A stretch of DNA of 64,000 bases from CAG-791 sp045546175 (GTDB lineage Bacteria; Bacillota; Clostridia; Lachnospirales; Lachnospiraceae): positions 1-64,000 of the forward strand of contig JAZQCI010000090.1 in assembly GCA_045546175.1 (NCBI GenBank), read 5' to 3'. The notes under the pieces were generated by a model that did no database searches, had not been told where the DNA came from, and saw only the letters and a program-made list of their open reading frames with translations. The position numbers were made by a program, and so were the translations under genes. Positions 1 through 8,535 of this stretch are shown one piece after another. Numbering within the stretch: the stretch's first letter is position 1; each line of letters starts with the position of its first letter.

Positions 1-536
1 TCTTTCCTTGCCAGCTCATATGCATATCTGATGACGCGCTCCGTTCCCTTGCGCGAGAAGACGCTGTCCTGGATGACCACCTCATTAGGCTGCCCCTTAT
101 AGAGCCACGCGCCCTGTCCGGAGTATTCTCCTTCGGTGTTCTCCCGGATGAAGGTCATATCGATCTCTTCTTCCTTCACGTCTTTCAGCGGGCACTGAGC
201 ACCTTTCAAGAGCTTAACCGGTCTCAAATTTATATACTGGTCAAAATCATGCCTGATCCTGATCAGAAGCCCTCGCAGGGAAACGTTGTCCGGAACACCC
301 GGATATCCGACTGCACCCAGAAGGATCGCGTCATATTTTGCCAAAATATCGATGCCGTCCTCCGGCATCATCTGTCCGGTCTTCAGATAGTACTCGCATC
401 CCCAGGGGAAATCCGTGAAGGAAAACCGGAAACTTCCGTCGAGTGATGTCGCGGCTTCCAGCACTTTTTTGCACTCCGCCATGACCTCCGGTCCGATTCC
501 GTCTCCCGCAACGACAGCGATCTGGTATTCCTTCAT
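1..536 (-). CDS. dmlA: Tartrate dehydrogenase / D-malate dehydrogenase (decarboxylating), C-terminus cut by window edge
   Basis: NAD-dependent beta-decarboxylating dehydrogenase of the isocitrate/isopropylmalate family; DmlA/TtuC members oxidise D-malate to pyruvate or act on tartrate. About 178 N-terminal residues are present. The start at 536 has an AAGGAGG-type site just upstream. Family signs are the N-terminal 'GDGIGPEV', 'EYY..GQMMPEDG', 'LLGAVGYP', 'FDQYINLRPVKL' and 'RENTEGEYSG'; the EYY/MMP and INLRPV pattern fits the DmlA/tartrate branch better than LeuB or Icd. It lies 33 bp after ttdB on the same strand and is probably co-transcribed. The catalytic Lys/Asp region is outside the window, so the substrate (tartrate or D-malate) is inferred from context. 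Confidence 0.85.
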   Translation of the reverse strand, partial: MKEYQIAVVAGDGIGPEVMAECKKVLEAATSLDGSFRFSFTDFPWGCEYYLKTGQMMPEDGIDILAKYDAILLGAVGYPGVPDNVSLRGLLIRIRHDFDQYINLRPVKLLKGAQCPLKDVKEEEIDMTFIRENTEGEYSGQGAWLYKGQPNEVVIQDSVFSRKGTERVIRYAYELARK

Positions 537-569
537 AATCTCCTCCTTCGACATTCCCTGCCTGTCTGA

Positions 570-1199
570 TTACTTGATAAATCCGACCTGCTTGCTGATC
601 AGTTCTACCTGCTCGTCTTTCTTACGATTATACTCCACTTTCTTCTCCTCGAAGTAATTTCTTCCGTAGGAGTCAATGGAAACGATAAGAGGACCGAATT
701 CCTTCACGTGGCTGTGCCAAAGGGTCTCAGGCATTCCGAGGTCTTTCCACTGAGCTTCTACAATCTCTTCCACTTCCGTTGCTGCAACTACAGCGTTGCC
801 GGCGGGGAATACGCAGTGGATCGCGCCGAAGTCTTTGCATGCGCGCTCTGTGTTTTCTTTCATGCCGCCCTTGCCGAGGATGACGCGGACGCCGGTGATC
901 TTGACGAATTCATATTCGAACTTCTCCATGCGCATGGAGGTTGTGGGTCCTACGGAAACCATCTCATACTTGTCGTCTCCCAGAGGACGAATGATCGGGC
1001 CTGCGTGCAGGATTGCTGCGTCCCTGACATCTACAGGAATCTCGCGTCCCTCTTCTACAACACGGCGGTGTGCCACGTCACGGCAGGTGGTGAGATCACC
1101 TGTCAGGTAAATGATGTCGCCGATATGGATATCTTTGAGGTCCTCCGCGGAGATGGGGGTGACCAGGATCTTCTTACCGTCTCTGAATTCTACTGCCAT
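570..1199 (-). CDS. ttdB: L(+)-tartrate dehydratase beta subunit
   Basis: Small subunit of the oxygen-sensitive [4Fe-4S] hydro-lyase that converts L-tartrate to oxaloacetate; cytoplasmic, working as a complex with TtdA. 209 residues, the usual length. The segments 'TCRDVAHRR', 'HAGPIIRP', 'MVSVGPTTSMRME', 'GKGGM', 'FPAGNAVVAATEVEEI' and 'VKEFGPLIVSID' match TtdB closely. Class I fumarase beta subunits have a related but different GPTTSxRM context. A strong AAGGAG-type site precedes the ATG. The gene lies 110 bp after ttdA. A class I fumarase beta role is the alternative, since these families overlap, but the neighbouring dehydrogenase and transporter favour tartrate. Confidence 0.9.
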   Translation of the reverse strand: MAVEFRDGKKILVTPISAEDLKDIHIGDIIYLTGDLTTCRDVAHRRVVEEGREIPVDVRDAAILHAGPIIRPLGDDKYEMVSVGPTTSMRMEKFEYEFVKITGVRVILGKGGMKENTERACKDFGAIHCVFPAGNAVVAATEVEEIVEAQWKDLGMPETLWHSHVKEFGPLIVSIDSYGRNYFEEKKVEYNRKKDEQVELISKQVGFIK

Positions 1200-1309
1200 T
1201 TTTGTACACTCCTTCCTGAGTATCTGTGTATGTCCTTCGTCTTAGGACTTTCCGAATCTATCGAACTTCGAGTCTGTATTTGACTAATGCTATATCGCTT
1301 TTTTGACAA

Positions 1310-2218
1310 TTATTTCTCTTTGTACTCAAATCCTGTGTGCGTATCTACCGTGAAGTTGAGATCCTTGTCAAAAACGATATGACCTCTTCTGTGGCTCCAG
1401 CAGCCGACGTTTACTGCGACGCCGATCGCGGAAGGGTGACGGGCTGTGTTCTCGATGTTGACGCCCATAACGGAGTAGTTGCCGCCCATGCCCTGGGGTC
1501 CGAGGCCGATTGCGTTGATGCCGTCCTCGAGAAGCTTCTCCATCTTGGCAGCGTTTGCGTTGTCATTGTGAGATCCGATGGGGCGCATCAGAGCCTTCTT
1601 GGAGTTGAGGGCCGCCGTCTCCACGGATGTACCTACGCCTACGCCGACCAGCAGGGGCGGACAGGCGTTGAGTCCGTAGGTGGTCATTCTGTCGAGGACG
1701 AATTTTGTTACGCCTTCGTAGCCTTCACCGGGCATCAGAACGGTTGCGTTGCCGGGCAGCGTGCATCCGCCGCCTGCCATATAAGTGTAGATCTCGCACT
1801 TGTCGGAATGAGGAACGATGTCCCACCAGACTGTAGGTGTGCCCTTGCCGACGTTCTTGCCTGTGTTGTACTCGTCAAAAGTCTGCACGGAATTGTGGCG
1901 AAGAGGCGTGTCCACGGTCGCCTGCATGACGGCTTCCTTGAGAAGAACTTCCAGATCGTCGATATAAGGGAACTTTGTGCCGCACTTTACCCAGAACTGC
2001 AGGACGCCTGTGTCCTGGCAGGAAGGGCGGTTCAGTTTAACAGCAAGATCCTGGTTGCGGAACATGGTCTCGTAGATGACCTTAGCCATGGGAGAAGTTT
2101 CCTTCTCACTGAGTTCTTTGAGCTTCGCGATGACGTCGTCGGGGAGTTTGATGCCGGTGAAACCGACAAACTGTGCCATGATGTCTTTGAGTTTCTTTAC
2201 CTGTGCTTCGTGTGACAT
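1310..2218 (-). CDS. ttdA: L(+)-tartrate dehydratase alpha subunit
   Basis: Large subunit of L-tartrate dehydratase; binds the catalytic [4Fe-4S] cluster and pairs with TtdB. 302 residues, nearly identical in length to the E. coli subunit. Cluster cysteines sit in 'PSCQDTG' near residue 70, in 'GGGCTLPG' near residue 155, and in the C-terminal 'VGCWSHRRG'. Other family stretches are 'PLRHN', 'NTGKNVGKG', 'ACPPLLVGVG' and 'GPQGMGGN'. An AAAGGAGA site lies 5 bp before the ATG. It is the first enzyme gene after the transporter. As for TtdB, a fumarase function cannot be excluded from sequence alone. Confidence 0.9.
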   Translation of the reverse strand: MSHEAQVKKLKDIMAQFVGFTGIKLPDDVIAKLKELSEKETSPMAKVIYETMFRNQDLAVKLNRPSCQDTGVLQFWVKCGTKFPYIDDLEVLLKEAVMQATVDTPLRHNSVQTFDEYNTGKNVGKGTPTVWWDIVPHSDKCEIYTYMAGGGCTLPGNATVLMPGEGYEGVTKFVLDRMTTYGLNACPPLLVGVGVGTSVETAALNSKKALMRPIGSHNDNANAAKMEKLLEDGINAIGLGPQGMGGNYSVMGVNIENTARHPSAIGVAVNVGCWSHRRGHIVFDKDLNFTVDTHTGFEYKEK

Positions 2219-2331
2219 GAGGATCTCCTTTCAATAATAGGCATTATTACCTTTGTGTTTCGTTATTGTCTGCGGCTGCCCTGCATTCCGTGCGAGGTGC
2301 CGGAGCTCACTATTTTGGCAATCCGTGCGCA

Positions 2332-3606
2332 TCAGCCCGGGTAGAAGGGGAATGCGATCGGAAGAATGATCATACTTACGACGGTTGCGATGACGATCAG
2401 AGGCAGACCTGCCTTCACGTAATCGATGAACTTGTAATTGCCGGCGCCCACGACCATGGTGTTGGCAGGCATTCCGATCGGCGTTGCGTATGCGCAGGAG
2501 CCGCCGATGACGCAGGCCATCAGGACTGCTCTGGGATCCGCGCCCATGCCCTGCGCGATGGAGAGGCAGATGGGAGCCATCAGAGCGGTTGTTGCCGTGT
2601 TGGACATGAAGTTGGTCATGACACAACAGAGAATGAACACTACAAACGTGAAGATCAGCGGGGAAGGATTGGCCCCCAGCGCGCCGATTACCTTGCCTGC
2701 GATCATCTCGCCTGCGCCGGTATTCTGCAGTGCGGATGCCAGGGAGAGGGTTCCGCCGAAGAGGAAGATGGTCTTGAGGTCAATCGACTTGAGCGCTTCT
2801 TTCTCAGAGATGACCCCTGTCAGGATCAGGAGGATCGCGCCGACGCAGCCGGAGACACAGAGCTTGATACCGATCTGGTCTTCAAAGATCATGGCTGCCA
2901 GTGTCGCGATCAGGATGACCAGGGAGAGTGTCTTCTTCCACTGCGGTACCTTAGAGAAATCTTTCTGCTCATCGAATACGGAACTTCCGTCGTCCGTGGT
3001 ATCGTGGTTGGGCAAAAGGTTGAATCCGATGGTCGCATAGAAGATTATGCCGCAGATCAGGATCGGAAGTCCCACGATTGCGTATTCGAAGAAACCGAAT
3101 TTGAGACCGAGGGGCTCAAGGGTGGACTGTGCGATCATGTTGCCGGGCGCGCCGATCAGGGAGAGGTTTCCGCCCATGGCCGCTGCGAATACGAGAGGCA
3201 TCAGGAGTCTGGAGCGCTTGAAGCCGGACTTTGCTGCGATTCCGATCACGACCGGGATCAGCACTGCAGCCGTTCCTGTGTTGGAGAGAACGCCGCTCAT
3301 CAGGCCGACAATGACCATGATGGCTACGATCAGGCTGCGCTCTGTTTTGGCAAACTTGGTGACGATGCCGCCGATCTCATTGGCCATCCCGGTCTCGAAG
3401 AAGGCCCCGCCGACGATGAACATGGCTACGAACAAAATGACGTTGGAATCGATGAAACCCGCGAAAGCGGTCTTGACATCAAGGACACCTGTTACACACA
3501 AGCCCACGCAGACGATCATGGATGTGAGGCCGAGCGGGATCTTTTCCGTGACGAACATAACAATGGCAAAAGCCAGAAAAATCAATGTAATTGTGGCTGG
3601 ACTCAT
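2332..3606 (-). CDS. DASS/SLC13-family dicarboxylate transporter, putative tartrate carrier
   Basis: Inner-membrane carrier of the divalent anion:Na+ symporter family, which moves C4 dicarboxylates such as succinate, malate and tartrate. 424 residues, hydrophobic throughout with roughly 10-12 membrane spans. The two diagnostic half-repeat motifs are visible as 'SNTGTAAVL' near residue 110 and 'MSNTATTALM' near residue 335. Start chosen at the ATG after AGGAGG. It is the first gene of the transporter-ttdA-ttdB-dehydrogenase unit, 113 bp before ttdA, so a tartrate (or tartrate/succinate exchange) role is inferred from position. It is shorter than E. coli TtdT (487 residues), so it is a family relative rather than a proven equivalent. 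Confidence 0.85.
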   Translation of the reverse strand: MSPATITLIFLAFAIVMFVTEKIPLGLTSMIVCVGLCVTGVLDVKTAFAGFIDSNVILFVAMFIVGGAFFETGMANEIGGIVTKFAKTERSLIVAIMVIVGLMSGVLSNTGTAAVLIPVVIGIAAKSGFKRSRLLMPLVFAAAMGGNLSLIGAPGNMIAQSTLEPLGLKFGFFEYAIVGLPILICGIIFYATIGFNLLPNHDTTDDGSSVFDEQKDFSKVPQWKKTLSLVILIATLAAMIFEDQIGIKLCVSGCVGAILLILTGVISEKEALKSIDLKTIFLFGGTLSLASALQNTGAGEMIAGKVIGALGANPSPLIFTFVVFILCCVMTNFMSNTATTALMAPICLSIAQGMGADPRAVLMACVIGGSCAYATPIGMPANTMVVGAGNYKFIDYVKAGLPLIVIATVVSMIILPIAFPFYPG

Positions 3607-3806
3607 TTTCTTTTTCCTCCTAAATACAGGGTTTTACAGTTTCCAAAAGATTGATAATCCGGCCGGGATTTCTTTGATCTGACTTAATTTTATATGGGGT
3701 GTAGTGATAAGTAAATTTGTGTATTTTTAGATATGTATAGTTAAAATTTATACTGTCAACGTGATTTGTGCACTTTGCGAAATAGCCATTGCTGCGTGCA
3801 AAAACA

Positions 3807-3834
3807 GCCCGGGAGATGCTGCCATCTCCCGGGC
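3807..3834 (-). terminator. Intrinsic terminator after the LysR gene
   Basis: Perfect 12-bp stem (3807-3818 with 3823-3834) and a 4-nt loop. An A-run to the left and a T-run to the right on the plus strand make it symmetrical and usable in both directions. It ends the LysR transcript, so the transporter operon must start from its own promoter in 3607-3800. Confidence 0.85.
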
Positions 3835-3838
3835 CTTT

Positions 3839-4714
3839 TTATATGATGATCGGATGCTTTTTTATATACTCAATGAATTTGTTGGTGCGCTCCGGGACGA
3901 AGATCCCTTTCTTCCAGATGGCGCCGAACTTACTGGTGATCTCGGGGGTGATCGGAATCTGCACAAAGTCCCTGGGATTAGCCGGCAGTACGGAATACAG
4001 CATTGCGCCGCAGCCGCCGCTGCGCAGGAAATTGAGAATTGTGTACAACTGGCTCGTATAAGCGATCACGTTGGGTTCCATCCCCATGGCCCTGTAGCGG
4101 GCGGTCACCGTCTCATTCTGCACCGAATCGGTGTTGAAGAGGATCAGCTTCTCATCCCTGAGCATGTCGAAAGTTACTTCTTTTTCACCTGCATACTTAT
4201 GATTTCTGCCTACACAGTACACATATTTGTCTTCCATCAGGACATGGGAATTGAACTGGTCAATATTGTAGAAATCCATGTTGACCAGCGCGCAGTCCAG
4301 CTTCTCCTCCTGCACCAGGTTGCATGCCTTCACGGAGCCATATTCGAAAAGCTGTACCGTCAATCCTGTCTTCTCCTGGAACTCATCTGTGAGTCTTGGA
4401 AAAAACACGGTGCTGACAAGCGGAGGAATTCCGATCCGGATCGGCGTCTCTTTCTCTCCCAGAGAGGAAAACTCCGCCACCATAGCCCGCGTCTCTTTTA
4501 AGAGCGCCTCCGCCCTCTGATAAAAGGCTTCCCCTTCTTTGGTCAGAGAGATTCTGTTCTTCTCATGGTGAAACAGCCGGAGCTTTAACTCATTTTCCAG
4601 CTCGCGGATGGCAACCGAAATCGTGGGCTGCGTCACATATAATTCTTCTGCTGCGCGGGTTATGCTGTGGTAGCGGCAGACGGCGCAGAAATATTCTAAT
4701 TGGTTGAGTTTCAT
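3839..4714 (-). CDS. LysR-family transcriptional regulator, probably of the tartrate operon
   Basis: 291-residue LTTR. The N-terminal winged helix-turn-helix reads 'MKLNQLEYFCAVCRYHSI' followed by 'AAEELYVTQPTISVAIREL' (residues 1-60). The effector-binding domain starts about residue 90 ('IRIGIPPLVS'). It lies directly upstream of the transporter/ttdAB operon on the same strand but is separated by a strong terminator, so it is its own transcription unit. By analogy with TtdR-type regulators it probably senses tartrate or a related acid and activates the operon; this is inference from position. The start is standard for the family. Confidence 0.88.
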   Translation of the reverse strand: MKLNQLEYFCAVCRYHSITRAAEELYVTQPTISVAIRELENELKLRLFHHEKNRISLTKEGEAFYQRAEALLKETRAMVAEFSSLGEKETPIRIGIPPLVSTVFFPRLTDEFQEKTGLTVQLFEYGSVKACNLVQEEKLDCALVNMDFYNIDQFNSHVLMEDKYVYCVGRNHKYAGEKEVTFDMLRDEKLILFNTDSVQNETVTARYRAMGMEPNVIAYTSQLYTILNFLRSGGCGAMLYSVLPANPRDFVQIPITPEITSKFGAIWKKGIFVPERTNKFIEYIKKHPIII

Positions 4715-4787
4715 AAAATGCTTCGCTCCCTCTCTCTTATCTGTAACCGATCAGCTCCACTGCGGCGTGCAGGAACTGATGCTTATA

Positions 4788-4796
4788 TGCTACAAT
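4788..4796 (+). promoter_or_regulatory. Extended -10 promoter for the CARF-HEPN gene
   Basis: TGC followed by TACAAT forms an extended -10 element about 58 bp before the ATG at 4855. No good -35 box is visible, as is common with extended -10 promoters. Together with the downstream hairpin it suggests that the gene is transcribed alone. Confidence 0.5.
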
Positions 4797-4854
4797 AGGA
4801 GTAAGGCTGGGACAACACTTTCCCGCCCGAAAATAAAGATACGGGAGTACATCT

Positions 4855-6717
4855 ATGGCACAAAATATTCTTTTGACCTCTCTGAGCGCGGCGGGAAATG
4901 ATCTGCCGCTGCGTTATTTTTCCTTTCAGAAAGAATTCGGCTTCGATTACTGCGATGCGCTTCTGGACGCAGAGGCCGGCATAAAAGCCGTACTGGCCAG
5001 ATACGATATCGATGAGATCATCGTGATCGGCGGAGACGGAGCTTATGACGGGAAGGACAAACCCGATTCTGCTATCCCGCTCCGGCAGGGACGCAGTCTG
5101 TATTCCGAAGACAAGGCTTCCTTCTCCACCTTCCGTCTTCTTATGTACAGAATCGCGCAATATGCGGACGAGATGGTATCGGACCGGAAAGAAGAAGAAC
5201 TCCTTCCCGCAGATGTGCGGGAAAAGCTGACCGGCTTCATTCAGGATTTCCATGCAGGCAGCGCCGAACTGAAGGAGATAAAATTCAACCGACTCTTTGA
5301 TGTGCTCTCGCAGAACGATCAGATCTGCGATGAGTTTGAGAAAGCGCTCTTTGAAGCCTATCCTGATCTCCGCGATTACCAAAGCCTGTGCGCCCGGTGG
5401 ATCAGGAATTATCTCTACAAAACTCTCAAGCCCTCTGCCAAACTGGAGCTTCTGCCCGTCAACGAGAAAACCTGTGTCCGCCTTGTTCCCGCGGACAGCA
5501 TGGAAGGAAACGGGAAATGGGTCAGCAATATGATGGCGATGAAGAATTCCATCCTGTTAGGCAGAGAAGACATAAACCTGTATGTTTCGCTCTGCAGTGA
5601 CAACGCCACGGATACCTTCATTCTCATTAACGTGCTTGACATCCTGACTTCGATGCCGGAGAGCCGGGTCCGTCTGAAAAAGGTCTTCGCGCTGCAGGAT
5701 CTTCAAGACCGCATGGCGGGTATTATCCGCGATGATACCGAAGTCTTTGGCGTTACCGAGCTTTTCCACGCGCTTCATTCCTTTGTCAATTACGGCAAGG
5801 CGGATATGATCGTGAAGATATGGGAAAAGAGCAATGAGCACAATGAGAGCATTGCCGGAATGGTTTATGCCATGCGGCATGTGGATGTGGGACTTTCCAT
5901 GTGCAACATACCGGAGGTGGAGAGCGGCATCCTCCGCCTGCGAAAGCTCTTCCGGGACGAAGAATTCTGGAAAGAATCCGGCTACTACGGCATGCTTTTC
6001 AGCGTGATCGCGGAAAGCATCCGGGAGGATTACGGCTCGCTCCTCGAAGGCGACGGCAATATCCCGTTTATCGAGCTGGTAAAATGGGCCTACCGGCATC
6101 AGTTCTACCAGCAGACCCTGACCCTGATCGAGTCCAGGGCTCCGGAGAATCTGGTGAGATCGGGAATCTTCTATTACTGCGGTGACGAGAAGACAAGAGA
6201 GCAAGTCACGGAGCTGTTCGCGCGCGAGCGGCTGGAGCTCAAGCCCTATGAATACTATAAGATAGACGAGATCGACCACTATTTCATCAAGAATTACAAC
6301 CGCGCAGGGGTCAGGGGCCAGGGCGATCGGGACGAAGATCCGCAGCGCGTGTACGCGGCCATGAGGACAAAGTCCCTCGAGAACACGGATTCCTCGATGA
6401 TCACAGGTCTCTCCGCCTGCGACGACACGGACACACTGCAAAACGTTCTGTTCGCCTATTATCACTTAGGATTTGTCCGCAACAAGATCAGCCATGCCGA
6501 CGCGGATGCAATGGCCGAAAACCGCCTGATGGTTTCCGACAGCGACGACAGTTCCGCACTGGCCTGGATGAAAGACAGCATCGACTTTTTCATCGACAGC
6601 TACGAAAAAGCGATGGCCCAGGTACAGGGCAAGAATCCGCAGGTCATTCTCATCAGCGGAAATGACGTCCGCAAAGCCGCGGAGCGCATGAGGCACGAAA
6701 GAGGAAGAAATAATTGA
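4855..6717 (+). CDS. Stand-alone CARF-HEPN (TM1812/Csx1/Csm6-like) protein
   Basis: 620 residues. The N-terminus looks like a CARF (CRISPR-associated Rossmann fold) domain of the TM1812 type: beta strand 'NILLTSLS', 'YFSFQ', then 'IDEIIVIGGDGAYDG' around residues 50-65. CARF domains bind cyclic oligoadenylate. Near the C-terminus, 'FVRNKISHAD' supplies the HEPN RNase signature R-X4-H (R542, H547). The family is therefore expected to be a cyclic-nucleotide-gated RNase. It sits alone between a LysR gene and rlmD; no cas gene or CRISPR array is in the window. Start at 4855 follows GGGAG. The CARF assignment rests on pattern memory, whereas the HEPN motif is explicit. Relatives are annotated 'CRISPR-associated' even when no locus is nearby. 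Confidence 0.75.
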   Translation: MAQNILLTSLSAAGNDLPLRYFSFQKEFGFDYCDALLDAEAGIKAVLARYDIDEIIVIGGDGAYDGKDKPDSAIPLRQGRSLYSEDKASFSTFRLLMYRIAQYADEMVSDRKEEELLPADVREKLTGFIQDFHAGSAELKEIKFNRLFDVLSQNDQICDEFEKALFEAYPDLRDYQSLCARWIRNYLYKTLKPSAKLELLPVNEKTCVRLVPADSMEGNGKWVSNMMAMKNSILLGREDINLYVSLCSDNATDTFILINVLDILTSMPESRVRLKKVFALQDLQDRMAGIIRDDTEVFGVTELFHALHSFVNYGKADMIVKIWEKSNEHNESIAGMVYAMRHVDVGLSMCNIPEVESGILRLRKLFRDEEFWKESGYYGMLFSVIAESIREDYGSLLEGDGNIPFIELVKWAYRHQFYQQTLTLIESRAPENLVRSGIFYYCGDEKTREQVTELFARERLELKPYEYYKIDEIDHYFIKNYNRAGVRGQGDRDEDPQRVYAAMRTKSLENTDSSMITGLSACDDTDTLQNVLFAYYHLGFVRNKISHADADAMAENRLMVSDSDDSSALAWMKDSIDFFIDSYEKAMAQVQGKNPQVILISGNDVRKAAERMRHERGRNN

Positions 6718-6734
6718 CGAGTGTGCAGCAATTT

Positions 6735-6765
6735 GCCGCCCCTGTCTCTTGCAGACAGGGGCGGC
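6735..6765. terminator. Hairpin between convergent CARF-HEPN and rlmD genes
   Basis: Perfect 13-bp GC-rich stem (6735-6747 with 6753-6765) and 5-nt loop, placed 18 bp after the CARF-HEPN stop and 10 bp after the rlmD stop. Neither side has a strong T-run, so termination efficiency is uncertain, but the position fits a shared bidirectional terminator. Confidence 0.6.
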
Positions 6766-6774
6766 TTATGTATG

Positions 6775-7950
6775 TCAGTATGTCAGCAAGGCCACCGTCT
6801 CAATCTTCTCTTCCGCATAAGGGAACATATCCACCGGCACCGCTTTCTTCATCTTATACCCGCCCTCTGTCAAAATAGCGAGATCCCTTGCAAGTGTCGT
6901 CGGCTCGCAGGATATATACACAATCTTGGCAGGCCTCAGTTCCAGCGCCGCCATGAGAAACTCTTCGCTGGCGCCGCTCCTTGGCGGATCCAGGAAGAGA
7001 ATATCGAGCTTCTCTTTTTTGGCCGCCATATCCCGCATGAACCGGCCGGCGTCATTCTTGAAGACCTGCACATTGCCGGCCTCGTTCAGCTTCGCGTTGA
7101 CTTTCGCGTCTGCCACTGCGTCGGCGTTCAGCTCCACGCTGAGCACTTCCTTGCAGCGGTCGGAGGCGATGATCCCGATCGTGCCTATACCGCAATAGGC
7201 GTCCAGAATCCTCTCCTTCCCCGAAAAGCCCGCATAATCCAGAGCGATATTGTAGAGCTTCTCCGTCTGCAGAGAATTGACCTGATAGAAGGATCTGGAG
7301 GAGAGCCGGAAGCGCTTTCCGCACAGGACGTCCTCTATATAGCCGGGACCGAACAGCACCTTCTCCCGCTCGCCGAGGACCATCGTGGTCTGCTTGTCAT
7401 TGATGTTCTGCACGACCGTCGTGATCTCGGGATGGCGCTTTAGGAGGGCGTTCACAAATTTCTTCGCGACAGGAAAAGCAGACTCCGCCGTGACCAGCGT
7501 CACCATTACCTGCCTGGTGCCCCGCGCGGTGCGAACCTGCACATAGCGAAGAAATCCGTTCTGCCGGTCCTCGTCATAGACCCGGATCTTGAAGGATTCC
7601 ATGAGCGCAAAAACAGTCTGGATGATCCTGTCCGCCCGCAGGTCCTCGAGCAGACACGCCTTTACAGGCACCACTTCGTGGGTGCCGGCCCTGTAGATGC
7701 CGCAGACTGGCCTGCCCTTCTTATCGGGGGCAAACACGCTCGTCACTTTGTTTCTGTAGTGATCCGGGTTCTTCATCTTCACGATTGTACCCACGCGGCC
7801 AAACTCCCCGATCAGCTCTTCCACCAGCTGCTGCTTTCCCTGTAGCTGTTCCGGGTAAGGAACATCGATCATCGTGCAGCCGCCGCACTTTCCGGAGACC
7901 GGACATCTGGATTTTTTGGTTTTCGTGTTCTTCTTTGTTGTCTCTGCCAT
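6775..7950 (-). CDS. rlmD: 23S rRNA (uracil-C5)-methyltransferase, RlmD/RumA type
   Basis: SAM-dependent m5U methyltransferase. The N-terminus has the [4Fe-4S] cysteine group 'CPVSGKCGGC' (residues 16-25) with a further Cys in 'KACLLED'. The C-terminal Rossmann domain shows 'SFYQVN', 'DAYCGIGTIGI', 'FLDPPRSG' and the catalytic 'YISCEPTTLARD'. 391 residues is short because the N-terminal TRAM domain of E. coli RlmD is missing, a common form in Firmicutes. The exact target uridine (747 or 1939) cannot be read from sequence. It converges with the CARF-HEPN gene. Confidence 0.88.
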   Translation of the reverse strand: MAETTKKNTKTKKSRCPVSGKCGGCTMIDVPYPEQLQGKQQLVEELIGEFGRVGTIVKMKNPDHYRNKVTSVFAPDKKGRPVCGIYRAGTHEVVPVKACLLEDLRADRIIQTVFALMESFKIRVYDEDRQNGFLRYVQVRTARGTRQVMVTLVTAESAFPVAKKFVNALLKRHPEITTVVQNINDKQTTMVLGEREKVLFGPGYIEDVLCGKRFRLSSRSFYQVNSLQTEKLYNIALDYAGFSGKERILDAYCGIGTIGIIASDRCKEVLSVELNADAVADAKVNAKLNEAGNVQVFKNDAGRFMRDMAAKKEKLDILFLDPPRSGASEEFLMAALELRPAKIVYISCEPTTLARDLAILTEGGYKMKKAVPVDMFPYAEEKIETVALLTY

Positions 7951-7999
7951 TTAAAACGTCTTTCCTTCCGTTATGCAACGGCTACTGTATACCGTCAAA

Positions 8000-8025
8000 G
8001 AGGCCGGCGTCGCTCCGCCGGCCTC
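8000..8025 (-). terminator. Terminator after desulfoferrodoxin gene
   Basis: 10-bp GC-rich stem (8000-8009 with 8016-8025) followed on the minus strand by a short T stretch. It lies 30 bp beyond the stop at 8057. Confidence 0.7.
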
Positions 8026-8056
8026 CCTGTTCATTTCACATCCTAATAACTGCGGA

Positions 8057-8428
8057 TCAGATATCCGCTTTCCAGAATCCGTGCAGGTTGCAATACTCAT
8101 AAGCCGCTACGGGATCCGCTGCCTTAAAGACTGCCTTGGGCTCCTGGCCGGGCTCAAGCTCCGCATACTGGAATCCGCTCTTGGTCTCCAGAATGATGAA
8201 CTGGATATAGTGCGCATCCATCATGGGATGTGCCACACTGCCGACCTGAACAGTTACTGTTTCGCCGTCAACGGTCACTGCAGGAACGTGTTTCTCTCTT
8301 GCCGCATCGGTCGTGCCCGCTTCGATCTCTTTCATGGGCTCGCCGCAGCAGGACGGAGAACATCCCTTAGCGTTAAGTTTCAGAACCATGCTACCGCACT
8401 TCTCACATTTGAAAAGTCTGACTGCCAT
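8057..8428 (-). CDS. dfx: Desulfoferrodoxin (superoxide reductase)
   Basis: Cytoplasmic non-haem iron protein that reduces superoxide to hydrogen peroxide without making oxygen, used by anaerobes. 123 residues, the typical two-domain form. The N-terminal desulforedoxin domain carries 'CEKCG' and 'CCGEPM' cysteines (residues 8-30) for the Fe(Cys)4 centre. The C-terminal superoxide reductase domain has 'EKHVP', 'SVAHPM', 'HYIQFI' and 'YCNLHGFW', supplying the Fe(His)4Cys ligands. It stands alone between a terminator and the structured stretch at 8536-8708. Confidence 0.93.
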   Translation of the reverse strand: MAVRLFKCEKCGSMVLKLNAKGCSPSCCGEPMKEIEAGTTDAAREKHVPAVTVDGETVTVQVGSVAHPMMDAHYIQFIILETKSGFQYAELEPGQEPKAVFKAADPVAAYEYCNLHGFWKADI

Positions 8429-8535
8429 AATAACCCCTTTCCGGCCTCATCGGCCAAATAAAGTTTTGATAATACCCATTTATGTATTTATTGTAAAGCA
8501 TTTGCAGGCAAAAGGAAAGCCGAATCTGCCCGCCC

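Noticed and set aside
2266..3654. 462-codon open frame antisense to the DASS transporter
   Set aside because: Composition is rich in Asp, Gly, His and Cys with no domain; the minus strand encodes a clear membrane transporter.
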